This document shows positions 29,277 to 37,254 of a DNA stretch of 64,000 bases, piece by piece. Below the pieces are notes generated by a model. That model saw nothing but the letters and a program-made list of their open reading frames with translations, was not told the origin of the DNA and made no database searches. The DNA is from G963668345 sp965226215. Its GTDB lineage: Bacteria > Acidobacteriota > Terriglobia > Bryobacterales > UBA6623. Made by a program: the position numbers and the translations under genes. Position 1 is the stretch's first letter. The number at the start of each line of letters is the position of its first letter. The stretch is taken from contig CBDDCH010000002.1 in assembly GCA_965226215.1 (NCBI GenBank), positions 3,534,001 to 3,598,000 of the forward strand. Reading direction: 5' to 3'.

Positions 29277-29505
29277 ATTTGCGTCGTATCAGGGAATTTC
29301 AGAGCATTCGGGACTCGACCGAGGTTGAGATTGGCGATGTCACCTGCCTAGTCGGAAAAATGAATCCGGTAAGACTGCGCTCCTTCAGACCCTGTACCGC
29401 CTAAACCCTTTCATCGAGGCGAATGGTGACTTTGATGTCACGGATGACTACCCCCGTCGAGCCGTAAGCGACTACAAGAACGACGTTAAAACTGAGCGTC
29501 GAGAG
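29277..29505 (+). pseudogene. OLD-family AAA ATPase, N-terminal remnant with frameshift
   Basis: Directly after the CRISPR-like repeat the plus strand reads IREFQSIRDSTEVEIGDVTC then LVGK. After a one-base loss in a run of A (near 29358) the frame continues NESGKTALLQTLYRL, NPFIEANGDFDVTDDYP and RRAVSDYKNDVKTERREPA. This is the P-loop start of an overcoming-lysogenisation-defect (OLD) type ATPase, usually paired with a Toprim domain. It is cut off after about 75 residues and joined to another gene fragment. Confidence 0.7.
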
Positions 29506-29970
29506 CCAGCACAGATCGTTCGAGCGCATCGACGAACCGCTCTACCCGCTTCTGGCTACGCGGGAATCTCTGGCGAACGCTCTGTGCCTTCGCGATTACT
29601 CGATCGGCGGTGGCTCGGTGAGTGTGGCGCTCTACGACGATCGCCTGGAGGTGACATCCTCCAGGACGCTGCATTTCGGGTTGACCTCGGTGAAACTGTT
29701 CGCGCCGCACGAGTCGTTGGCCTGGAACCCACTGATCGCTCGTACCTTCTATCGGCGCGGCATCATCGAAGAGTAGGAACGCGGGACGCTCAAGATGGCG
29801 GAGCTGACGACCTCTGCCGGTTTGCCACGCCCCGAGATCGAGGATGCCGGGGGCTGCGTGACGGTACGCTTCCGACACGGCCAATTTGTACCTTCCCAAC
29901 GAGGCGAGAGTGATCTGACAGAACAGCAGCGGGCGATCCTTGATCTACTGGATCAGTCGGGCCGAGCCTT
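29506..29970 (+). pseudogene. AlbA_2/HATPase_c_4-type regulator, C-terminal remnant
   Basis: The plus strand reads FERIDEPLYPLLATRESLAN, ALCLRDYSIGGGSVSVALYD and FYRRGIIEE, then TAG where a Trp is expected in the usual EEWGRGT motif, then ERGTLKMAELTTSAGLPRPE and the start of a winged helix (LTEQQRAILDLLDQSGRALA). These are hallmarks of ATP-binding AlbA_2 regulators often placed next to restriction systems. Both ends are missing and the frame has a nonsense codon at 29774-29776, so it is dead. Confidence 0.7.
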
Positions 29971-30190
29971 GGCGAGGCGGCGCGGAGCGCCTTCGCCGGC
30001 CCGTCCAACTACTGAAGTCTTCCTTCCATATTTGCCCAGTTTGCCGTGGCGCTTTCACCGGTGCGGGCCGTGATGCCGCTGTAGAGCTAGCTTGCTGGCG
30101 CTGTAGTGGGTCGTTCCAGTCCTTGCCTTCCCTCACAGGCAAGAGCATCCCCGCCAGAATCATTATCTGGCGCTATACCAAACGATATTG

Positions 30191-30208
30191 ATACAATATT
30201 TATTGTAT
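30191..30208. other. Perfect 18-bp AT-only palindrome near the parA operon
   Basis: ATACAATA-TT-TATTGTAT is a perfect palindrome with 8-bp arms, 15 bp past the stop of the ribbon-helix-helix gene of a ParA operon. Such AT palindromes can be binding sites for ribbon-helix-helix or ParB-type proteins. It could therefore be the partition site of the remnant plasmid. It has no GC stem, so a terminator is unlikely. Confidence 0.4.
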
Positions 30209-30223
30209 ATTGATTTGATATCT

Positions 30224-30445
30224 TTAAGACATATTCTCGACACGCTGAGCCGCACTGGAAACAAGGAAGCCGCTACGGCTGAGTCCTAGGCGTTTGGCGC
30301 AGGCATCAATGCGCTCTAACAGTTCCGGTTCCACGCGAATCATAATGGGTTTTTTATTGGTGTGCTGGGCCCGCGAGGTCGCCCCGGATATGAACGCAGA
30401 AGCCGTTTGGTCTTTTTTGCGTTTAGGATTCTTAGCGATTGCCAT
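30224..30445 (-). CDS. Ribbon-helix-helix protein, ParA partner
   Basis: A 73-residue protein starting MAIAKNPKRKKDQTASAFIS, with a C-terminal RHH domain (KKPIMIRVEPELLERIDACA, then KRLGLSRSGFLVSSAAQR). The family binds DNA as dimers through the beta strand KPIMIRV. It overlaps the end of parA by 14 bp. In plasmids this pair usually forms a partition cassette in which the small protein is the centromere-binding factor and autoregulator. I prefer the internal ATG at 30445 over one five codons earlier. Confidence 0.8.
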   Translation of the reverse strand: MAIAKNPKRKKDQTASAFISGATSRAQHTNKKPIMIRVEPELLERIDACAKRLGLSRSGFLVSSAAQRVENMS

Positions 30446-31103
30446 ATGATCTTTCTCCAATAGCTTTTGTAGATCGTTTGTCTAGCTCTATTGCTAGCCG
30501 CTCAAATTCCGCGCGGGCCTTGGAATCGTTATACTCCATGACGGAGAGGCCCTCGGCCGCCGCGTTGGGAAATGCCTTGCGCCGGATGATGATGGCCGGG
30601 GCAAGTTCAATAGCGTCATTGTCACGTAAAAAGGCGGCCGCAGCTTCGTTGTCTTGGCCTCGGGGGTCGGCTGCGTTCAGAACGGCGACGGCACGTAAAG
30701 ACTCGTTGAGCTCGCGTGCCTCGACAACGAGTTCCGTAGTCTGGTCGACGCCCCACAGATCGAAGCTGCGTGGCTGCACTGGAATCAGCACAAGATGCGC
30801 AACCGTAAGGGCGGCGCGAAGGCTTCCGGTGTCGCGCCCACCCACGTCAATGATGATGTGATGGTACTTGGAAGCCAGTTGCCGCACCTGCGTGCGAATA
30901 GCCGCCCCGTGAAGGGCAACGGCGGTATAACCCGGCTCACCGCGTACGCCGGTTCGTAGTTCGGTGAAGGCCATAGCCGTGGCCTGCTCGTCACCGTCGA
31001 TGAGGAGCACGTCGCGTTCCTGAAGCGCCCAAACAATGGCGAGATTGATCGCAAGAGTCGTCTTGCCAACCCCTCCTTTTACATTGCCCACAGCCAATAT
31101 CAT
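30432..31103 (-). CDS. parA: ParA-family partition ATPase
   Basis: A 223-residue deviant Walker ATPase (MILAVGNVKGGVGKTTLAIN; GVGKTT with the signature Lys). The Walker B/switch segments are VLLIDGDEQATAM and IIIDVGGRDTGSL. It is short, without an N-terminal HTH, as in type Ib plasmid ParA. The start at 31103 is chosen because it begins directly at the conserved strand; the ATG at 31136 adds 11 unlike residues. It is followed by the RHH partner. Together with the nearby repA remnant it points to a plasmid origin for this stretch. Confidence 0.88.
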   Translation of the reverse strand: MILAVGNVKGGVGKTTLAINLAIVWALQERDVLLIDGDEQATAMAFTELRTGVRGEPGYTAVALHGAAIRTQVRQLASKYHHIIIDVGGRDTGSLRAALTVAHLVLIPVQPRSFDLWGVDQTTELVVEARELNESLRAVAVLNAADPRGQDNEAAAAFLRDNDAIELAPAIIIRRKAFPNAAAEGLSVMEYNDSKARAEFERLAIELDKRSTKAIGERSYGNR

Positions 31104-31500
31104 TACACGATCGTTCCGATATGGTTTCACTATCATAACACATTATGAACAGCATACAATCGAAATAATTACAGCACCGAGATCTATAATGGCGACATCG
31201 GTTACGTCGGCGATGTCGATCCCGATGCTGGAGAAGCGCTCGGTCTGCCGCGCCAACTGCTGCCCCGGTGGGTCTACCGCGGAGCGGTGGGGAAAAAGAA
31301 CCGCTACTTCGCCCCCTCAAGGGCTCATGAGGCGACCCGCTGCTGCGGAGCTTGGTGGGGGCCCCAGACAAGAAAGGGCCAGGCGGCGGGATCGCGCCCG
31401 GAGAGAGGGCGCAGGCCAGGCCTCCGCCACGCGGTTGACTTGGGGAATGACGCGCCGGAGCGCGGGCCAGGTTGAGAAATTCCCTTTTACCTCACCGCGC

Positions 31501-31574
31501 ATGATTCCAGATCGGTCCTCGCCGTCAAGGGTCCGCTCCGCCGCTCCGCGCCCTTGACCGCTCCGGGCCGATCC
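31501..31574. repeat. GTCAAGGG hairpin repeat, unit 1
   Basis: A 74-bp unit starting ATGATTCCAGATCGG, with nested inverted arms: GATCGG (outer, paired with CCGATC) and GTCAAGGG (inner, paired with CCCTTGAC). It can fold into a long imperfect hairpin. A second copy is at 31782-31856 in the same orientation, and a related larger hairpin is at 44684-44815. No coding frame is convincing here. Confidence 0.65.
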
Positions 31575-31781
31575 AGGAAGAAGACGCGGTTTATGAGGTA
31601 AAAGAGGGTCTGCGATCCCGGAGACTTGCGGGGATTGCGGTTGAAAGTGCCACCGTGGATCGGACGGCACGGCGGCTCGAAGCATGGGCGGCGGCGGAGC
31701 CCCGGCTGCTCCCAGAGCGGATTCGGGTAACGATTGAAGTCCTGGAGTAAAGGGGCGCTTCGCTTCTTTCCCTCGCGTCGC

Positions 31782-31856
31782 ATGATTCCAGATCGGTCCT
31801 CGCCGTCAAGGGTCCGCTTTGCCCGCTTCGCGCCCTGGACGGCTCCGGACCGATCC
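31782..31856. repeat. GTCAAGGG hairpin repeat, unit 2
   Basis: The second copy of the unit at 31501. The first 36 bases are identical, and the loop and right arm have drifted (GCCCTGGAC where unit 1 has GCCCTTGAC), keeping the outer GATCGG...CCGATC pairing. The 207 bp between the copies holds no recognisable gene. Confidence 0.65.
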
Positions 31857-31889
31857 GGGAGGCCGCTGTTTACGAGGGAAAAGGGGGGA

Positions 31890-32412
31890 ACCGCTACAGG
31901 GAAGTAGTACCAAACCCCCGGCCTGCCGTAGAATCTATCTCGTGGAATAGCTCCGAGGCTTCTGCCATAGAAAAGAGCAAGATGAAATCAAAGATATCCA
32001 TCTGGGATTGCCGAAGAGCGATTGAGATTGCGGGCGGCCTCCCCCTGGCGATTCGCGGCGATCTCTTCGCTGAGCCTGGACCTGACCCTGTGGCCCGCTG
32101 GATCTCTGAGACGGTGCTCGTCACCCAACTCGAAGTCAAACAGGGTAGATGGGTCATCGGGAATATAGGTTTTACGCGCCATGGGCAGGAACACCTCACC
32201 AAGCTGGCGCGCGCCATCATTGCGGACGACGAGCGCTTATATGCCTCGCAACAATCGGACGAGAGCGACCCCTAGAAGCCCCAGGATCGGTAATCGGCCT
32301 TGGGCCGGAAGGGAACCTTTCGGCCAGAAGCCCTCAGAGGGCACTCCGCGGTTTGGCCGGTGGGAAAGGGTGCCCCGGCCCGTGTTAGTCGCTTCCTGGG
32401 GCTTCTGAGAGG
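31890..32412. other. Undecided stretch with overlapping short ORFs and a hairpin
   Basis: Two short frames compete. Plus 31982-32275 is 97 residues (MKSKISIWDCRRAIEIAGGL). A minus frame from about 32178 reads MARKTYIPDDPSTLFDFELG then HRLRDPAGHRVRSRLSEEIA, followed in another frame by DIFDFILLFSMAEASELFHE. The minus reading looks more protein-like but changes frame, so it may be a decayed gene. At about 32304-32326 a hairpin (GGCCG.AAGG...CCTTTCGGCC) resembles the one at 33169. Confidence 0.3.
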
Positions 32413-32655
32413 CTACTGCGCCAGACGTGGCGCAGGCCGCGCGGGGGTAATCGCGGGTTTGGAGGGGTAGAGCTGAAGCACCCCCTTCGGCGTGAAGTAG
32501 TTCAACTCCAGCCAAGCCGTCTTGATCTTCTTCAACTCGCGCAGGCAGTCCGTGCGGAAGGCGTTGACGATGAACTTGTCGTTCGAGGCCCAGCGGAGAG
32601 CGCTTCATGGCCTTGAGGATGTTCATGTCGAGCGGCACCGGGTGGGAGCCGGCCA
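32413..32655 (-). pseudogene. Plasmid replication initiator RepA remnant
   Basis: The minus strand encodes SHPVPLDMNILKAMKRSPLG, then after an internal deletion or frame change FIVNAFRTDCLRELKKIKTA, WLELNYFTPKGVLQLYPSKP and a stop at 32413-32415. The CLRELKKIK...W..L.Y.T..G.L.L.PS.P pattern is the C-terminal end of the RepA family of plasmid initiators. The N-terminal three quarters are missing. With parA and the RHH gene about 1.3 kb away, this marks an integrated, decayed plasmid. Confidence 0.7.
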
Positions 32656-32686
32656 GGACCCCGGACAGCTTTGCTATATTGCTGCC

Positions 32687-33112
32687 ATGATTGTTACTAG
32701 CCACCTTCAATTTGTGAAAAGAACTCTGGCGGCGGTGGCATTGCTGATGGCCGCAGCGGCCCCGGCTACACCCCAGGCTGGCGATCTGCGCGGGAACTAC
32801 AATCCCAAGTCCGGCTTGATCACTGTTTCCATCGAGTCCGGCATCGACATCAAGGTCGTGACCACCGATGCGGTTCCGGGCAAGAAGTGTGAGGCCCTAG
32901 AGACGCAGTTCCCCGTCATGGTGCTGCCAACCTCGGGAGCCCTTGGGGGGCGGACTCTGGCCGACGGTGCGATTCGAGGCATGAAGTCTCTTCGCCAAGC
33001 TGCCGTAGAAGCAGGCGCAAATTCAGTGGTCGGGCTTAGAACCGCTCCCTACATCACGCGCAACGGCAACCCGCGCATATTCGTCTACGGAACCCTCGCC
33101 AACTGCGAGTGA
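32687..33112 (+). CDS. Exported YbjQ-like/heavy-metal-binding-fold small protein
   Basis: A 141-residue protein with a signal peptide (VKRTLAAVALLMAAAAPATP) and a domain resembling YbjQ/DUF74: IDIKVVTTDAVPGKKCEALE, TLADGAIRGMKSLRQAAVEA and GANSVVGLRTAP. YbjQ family members form pentameric beta structures of unknown role. The ATG at 32687 is chosen because the upstream open frame overlaps the repA remnant. A terminator-like hairpin lies 57 bp past its stop. Confidence 0.65.
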   Translation: MIVTSHLQFVKRTLAAVALLMAAAAPATPQAGDLRGNYNPKSGLITVSIESGIDIKVVTTDAVPGKKCEALETQFPVMVLPTSGALGGRTLADGAIRGMKSLRQAAVEAGANSVVGLRTAPYITRNGNPRIFVYGTLANCE

Positions 33113-33168
33113 ACAACCATAGCGTTCCGACAGACGCCCCCTCGGCTGCGGCTCAGATAGCTGGTATG

Positions 33169-33188
33169 GCCGAAAGGTTCCTTTCGGC
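33169..33188 (+). terminator. Terminator-like hairpin after the YbjQ-like gene
   Basis: GCCGAAAGG-TT-CCTTTCGGC is a perfect 9-bp stem with a two-base loop, 57 bp after the stop at 33112. No T-run follows, so it would be a weak or factor-assisted terminator. A similar imperfect stem is found at about 32304-32326, so it may also be a small repeat. Confidence 0.4.
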
Positions 33189-33204
33189 TTCGCCCCAAAT
33201 ATGA

Positions 33205-33224
33205 ATGATAATATCCTTTATCAT
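33205..33224. other. AT-rich palindrome ATGATAA...TTATCAT
   Basis: ATGATAA and TTATCAT are perfect 7-bp arms with a six-base spacer, in a gene-free stretch. It could be a repressor operator, but there is no gene start next to it to test this. Confidence 0.3.
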
Positions 33225-33524
33225 GCGTAATCAACCCCCTCTCCCGCCGCTCCCCGGCAGGCCATAATGCCGGATCGCTCCCTAACGTATAGTAGAGCAG
33301 GAGATCCCCCCAGGCCCGCCCAACCCGCCTGGTTCCATCGACTTGACGAAATTCTCGACGTGCTCCGTGGCATGGACACGAGCCATCTGGACCGTCAGGC
33401 AAGTGCCGACAATGACGTGGTGCGCTCATCTGCTTGCTGTTGGAAAAAAGCCAGTGTAGTAGTAGAAGCATTGAGCGCCATAACGCGTGGCCGCACCAGA
33501 CGGCGGCCGCTACATTTGTCGATT
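33225..33524. other. Gene-free stretch before IS1595
   Basis: About 300 bp without a convincing frame. Short fragments here have shadow-like composition. I see nothing assignable beyond the 8-bp target duplication of the IS1595 element at 33517-33524. Confidence 0.4.
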
Positions 33525-34552
33525 CGGGGTATGCACTTGACTCCCGAGACCCCAACATATAGCATGCGGGGCTGTGGAGGACTACCCGCGGACGCTGGAG
33601 GAGTTTGAGGGGCGTTTTGCCACTGAGCAGGCGTGTCGCGAGTATCTGATGCAACTGCGCTGGCCACAGGGTTTTGTGTGTCCCCGCTGTGGAGGGCGGA
33701 GAGCTCGGCCCAGCCGGCGGGGCCTGCTGCGGTGTGGGCAATGCGATTATCAGGCTTCGGTGACGGCGGGCACGATTTTCCAGGACACGCGCCTGCCGCT
33801 GCGCACCTGGTTTCGGACCATGTGGTGGGTGACCAGCCAGAAAAACGGGGTGAGTGCACTGGGACTGCAAAGCATCTTGGGTCTGGGAAGCTACCGTACC
33901 GCCTGGGCGTTGCTGCACAAGCTGCGGCGCGCGATGGTGCGGCCCGGCCGAGAACGGCTCAGCGGTCGCGTGGAGGTCGACGAGACCTATGTGGGGGGCG
34001 CAGAAGAGGGACTGCGCGGACGGCAGACGCAGAAAAAAGCACTGGTAGCCATCGCCGCCGAGGAAGACGGCGCGGGGATAGGAAGGATCCGTATGAAGCG
34101 CATCCGCGGAGCGTCCAAGCAACAGCTGCACGGCTTCATCCAAGAGGCTGTCGAGCCCGACAGCACGATCCACACCGACGGCTGGGAAGGGTACGTCGGC
34201 CTGGAGGCGCTTGGCTATCGGCACGAGTACGACTTTCTGGCCGGTTCGAGCCAGTCGGCCTCCGAGCTGTTGCCCCACGTTCACCGGGTGGCTGCCCTGT
34301 TGAAGCGCTGGTTGATCGGGACGCACCAAGGCGCTGTGAGCCGTGAACACCTGGACTATTACCTGGATGAGTATACGTTTCGATTCAATCGACGACGCTC
34401 TCGTCACCGGGGAAAGCTCTTCTACCGGCTTGTACAACAGGCCGCGACCGTTGGGCCCACGACCTATTCAGAGATGGCCCAACACCTACGCGGCAGGCGG
34501 ACCGGCCAACCACAAGATGTGGGGTAGTCGGGAGTGAAGTGCATACCCAGAT
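33525..34552 (+). mobile_element. IS1595-family element (about 1028 bp)
   Basis: The terminal inverted repeats share GGGTATGCACTT and ACTCCCGA with small differences. The element is flanked by TGTCGATT at 33517-33524 and 34553-34560, an 8-bp duplication as expected for IS1595. The outermost one or two bases are uncertain because TTGTCGATT would also fit as a 9-bp repeat. Confidence 0.85.
33574..34527 (+). CDS. IS1595-family transposase
   Basis: A 317-residue transposase starting at GTG (33574). The N-terminal zinc ribbon has FVCPRCGGRRARPSRRGLLR then CGQCDYQASVTAGTIFQDT. The DDE core includes GRVEVDETYVGGAEEG (first Asp), TIHTDGWEGYVGLEA (second Asp) and YTFRFNRRRSRHRGKLFYRL near the end. 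These are typical ISXO2-like/IS1595 features. No frame damage is seen. Confidence 0.95.
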   Translation: MEDYPRTLEEFEGRFATEQACREYLMQLRWPQGFVCPRCGGRRARPSRRGLLRCGQCDYQASVTAGTIFQDTRLPLRTWFRTMWWVTSQKNGVSALGLQSILGLGSYRTAWALLHKLRRAMVRPGRERLSGRVEVDETYVGGAEEGLRGRQTQKKALVAIAAEEDGAGIGRIRMKRIRGASKQQLHGFIQEAVEPDSTIHTDGWEGYVGLEALGYRHEYDFLAGSSQSASELLPHVHRVAALLKRWLIGTHQGAVSREHLDYYLDEYTFRFNRRRSRHRGKLFYRLVQQAATVGPTTYSEMAQHLRGRRTGQPQDVG

Positions 34553-34617
34553 TGTCGATTTCTGAAGGTGTGGCTGCCGCAGGTGCTACAACAAGCATTT
34601 AGTGAGGTAACGACCGC

Positions 34618-35385
34618 ATGGGAGAGCGTATCGAGGAGGAGCTTCGGACGTTCCGACACTTTGTCCAGGTCGCACGACTACCGGTCGTCCCAGAATCGAT
34701 CGAGAAACGCTACCCGCCAGAACCAGACATGCGTTGTCGCCTCTCGCATGGAGAAGAGGTTGCCTTCGAGCTGGTCGAGATATGCAACCCAGTTAACGCG
34801 CGTTTTTCGGGCTCTGTAGACCATATCTACGGTCTTGCCATGTCAGCGTACCGTTCGTTGTCGCCGTCGGCCCGCAAGGCCTTCGACGACCGTTTCATCA
34901 ATGTTCCTCTCTCATTTTCGTTCAGGCCTGCGGCATCTCTTTCGGCAATTAGAAATGCCCTGCCCTCTCTGCTAGGTGATCTTGTCTCTGCGCCAAAAGG
35001 TGATGGTGGTTACAAAGGCCTGTCCCCAGCGGCGAGGGCAGTAGGGCTGAGCATCAGAAACGTCGGACGCGCGGACAATCCCGGCAACGTAAATTTCAAC
35101 ATTGGCACGAGCTTCGATCCGACGGTCTCCCTTAAAGCAGTAGCCGCGAAGCTTTCAAAAAAATACGAGTCCGATAGTCCCATTGAACTGCTGGCATACT
35201 TCGGGGCCCACGCGTGGGGCCATGACACGTCATATCGAGATGTACTTTCACAAATTGTTGAAGTAACTGGTGTCGGGCCGTTTAGGCGAATCTGGGTGCT
35301 TGAGTGGAATGGTATTGCCGTGGAGTTCCTCTCGATGCCGCACCTCGGCAAAGAGCAAACAGGGAAAACAAGCCCCTGTCTCTGA
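34618..35385 (+). CDS. Uncharacterised 255-residue protein in a defence-like island
   Basis: Starts MGERIEEELRTFRHFVQVAR. I do not recognise the family. Residues 35-60 (DMRCRLSHGEEVAFELVEIC) have the strand-turn-strand pattern with E/D and E seen in some PD-(D/E)XK-like or small nuclease folds, but this is only a resemblance. The second half contains GNVNFNIGTSFDPTVSLKAV and IWVLEWNGIAVEFL, which suggests a mixed alpha/beta soluble domain. Codon use is less GC-rich than the housekeeping genes. Its neighbours are IS1595 upstream and a resolvase remnant then a restriction-like module downstream, so a defence or accessory function is possible. Confidence 0.6.
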   Translation: MGERIEEELRTFRHFVQVARLPVVPESIEKRYPPEPDMRCRLSHGEEVAFELVEICNPVNARFSGSVDHIYGLAMSAYRSLSPSARKAFDDRFINVPLSFSFRPAASLSAIRNALPSLLGDLVSAPKGDGGYKGLSPAARAVGLSIRNVGRADNPGNVNFNIGTSFDPTVSLKAVAAKLSKKYESDSPIELLAYFGAHAWGHDTSYRDVLSQIVEVTGVGPFRRIWVLEWNGIAVEFLSMPHLGKEQTGKTSPCL

Positions 35386-35483
35386 GAAAGTTAGATGCCG
35401 TCACGGATGTCTCTTCCGATTGGAGCCGAAGGGTTCCGAGTTGTAGTTTAAGATACCGATTGTGAGACCGCTCAAGGCACGGA

Positions 35484-35690
35484 TTGCGCTCCGTTCTCAG
35501 CCGTCACAGCAACGGTCGTTTACGACACATCCTGATCGGCTACGCCCCCGTCTCAAAAGCGGACGGTTCCCAGTCGCTGGACCTACAGCGCGACGTGCTG
35601 CGGACCGCAGGCGTCGACGCCGGCCACGTCTACCACGACTTCGCGTCCGGCGTACGCGACGACACCAGGACGCAGCAGCTTGGCATTCGC
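35484..35690 (+). pseudogene. Serine resolvase N-terminal remnant
   Basis: Residues RHILIGYAPVSKADGSQSLD, LQRDVLRTAGVDAGHVYHDF and ASGVRDDTR match the N-terminal catalytic domain of Tn3-type resolvases. The catalytic Ser of VSK is present, but the usual Arg of YARVS is Pro here. The gene is cut off at about residue 65, right at the end of the methylase gene on the other strand. It is probably a leftover of a transposon border. Confidence 0.75.
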
Positions 35691-37254
35691 GCCTGTGACT
35701 ATTGCTGCGCTGAGTCCCCTACCAATGCCGCATCCGCTTCCGACCCGGTCTGGAAAGCGTCCGGCCAGCCGCCGTGGGCTTCGATAACATCGTCGATCTC
35801 GGCCATGATGCGGATGGTCTCGCTAAGGGCCACGACGATCTTCTGGTAGTGGGCGATGTCCTCGTCCGAGAGCGTGCGGCCCTTCCGGTCCTTGAGCCAC
35901 TTGTGGCAGACCTGGTAGCCGCCGATGTGGAAGTCCCAGACTTCCTCGGGCACGCCGTAGAAGCCGATGGTGCCGGGCTTGGTCGCGCGGTGGCCCTCGC
36001 GCGCACTGATCTTGTCGGCGTCGAGCCAGACGATGCCGTCCGACCAGCCGACACGGCCGACTTCAGGGTTCCCAGGGCCGGTGTAGGTGGTGATGAGATT
36101 GTCGAGTCTCGGGGACTCCAGCAGGTGCATGACCAATAGGTCATGGCCTAGGCCTACGAGCTTCCGAAAGAGATCTTGGCTTCCAGGCAGCGCCACGCGG
36201 GGAAAGTCGAGCTTGAGTTGGGCCTCGTAGCGCTCGCGGTAGCCGGGGCTGTGGAACACCGCATAGATGTGCGCGAGGACATCCTCGGGGCCGAAGGTCT
36301 TCCGCAGATCGCCGCGGCCGTCGCTGACGAATCGCAGTTTGGTGGCGGCTGCAATCCGCTCAACGAACACCGAGTCCAGATTTGGCGTGCGGCCGTCCTT
36401 GCCCTTGGCCCAGCGGCTAAACAGGGCTCCGTCGGCCTTACCGACTCCGGGATAGAGGTAGAGGGGAAACGTCGCAGACTGCGTACTGGCTTCGCCGCAC
36501 TTCGTCTCAACAATGGTCTGGCTACAGAAGAAGTGGTTAGGTTGCGGGAACTTATTGCTCCTAGCCGTAATAACCGCGTAGTTCTCCCCCGCGAGCATGT
36601 GCCCCATGACGCCCACTACAGGCCAGCCAATGAAGCCCCGGCTTTGCCCGGTGTAGTAAATGAAACGCCTATCGAACGGCCGATAAATGATGGGCGTGAT
36701 GCAACGCCTTGAGGGGCCGCTATCGCGGACATCCTTCTGAGCCCAGTCGAACTGCCAATCACGTACATCGGGAGGCAGGTTGAAATGCGTTCGCGCTTCC
36801 TGTTCGGACAGGCGAGCGAAGGTTGTTACTGTGCTCCAGGCGGTCTCAGGGTCGAAGTGTATGGATAGTGCATCGCGCTTTGTTATCACTCCTGTGCCGC
36901 CTATCTGAAATACCTCTCGAACTGACGTCCATTCTTCGTAGTGCTCTTCACGGCTTGCGAATGGCTTGAACAAGTAGAAGCGAGCGCGAGGTGCAACTCT
37001 TTCCCAAGGGGTTGCTGATGCTGTATTGGCGATGAGCCAGTCGTACTTGTCCGCCTTCGCTCCCCAGCAGTTCGCATGGTCCACACGGGGGTAGGAAGCC
37101 TCATGAGCCCCGGGAGACGTTTTGACGAACAGACCTATAGAAACACCCTGTTCCATGTCGAAGACATTCTCGTCCCTGTGGCCGTCGGGCGTCACCTCCT
37201 TCTTTTTCAAGTTCCCGTGCAGGTCGAGCAGGAACAATTGGTCGAAGGACGCTA

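Noticed and set aside
29248..29340. CRISPR array
   Set aside because: Only one repeat unit; no second unit at spacer distance.
29940..30191. Short frame with CPVC...CWRC zinc-ribbon look
   Set aside because: The start lies in the AlbA_2 remnant in another frame and the spacing is not that of a known ribbon; probably chance.
31165..31260. Possible RecD/TraA helicase fragment (IYNGDIGYVGDVDPDAGEAL)
   Set aside because: Only about 20 residues resemble the NGDIG motif and the rest has no match, so I did not list it as a gene.
33085..34437. A 450-codon minus-strand open frame
   Set aside because: It is antisense to the IS1595 transposase, which has clear zinc-ribbon and DDE motifs; the composition is shadow-like.
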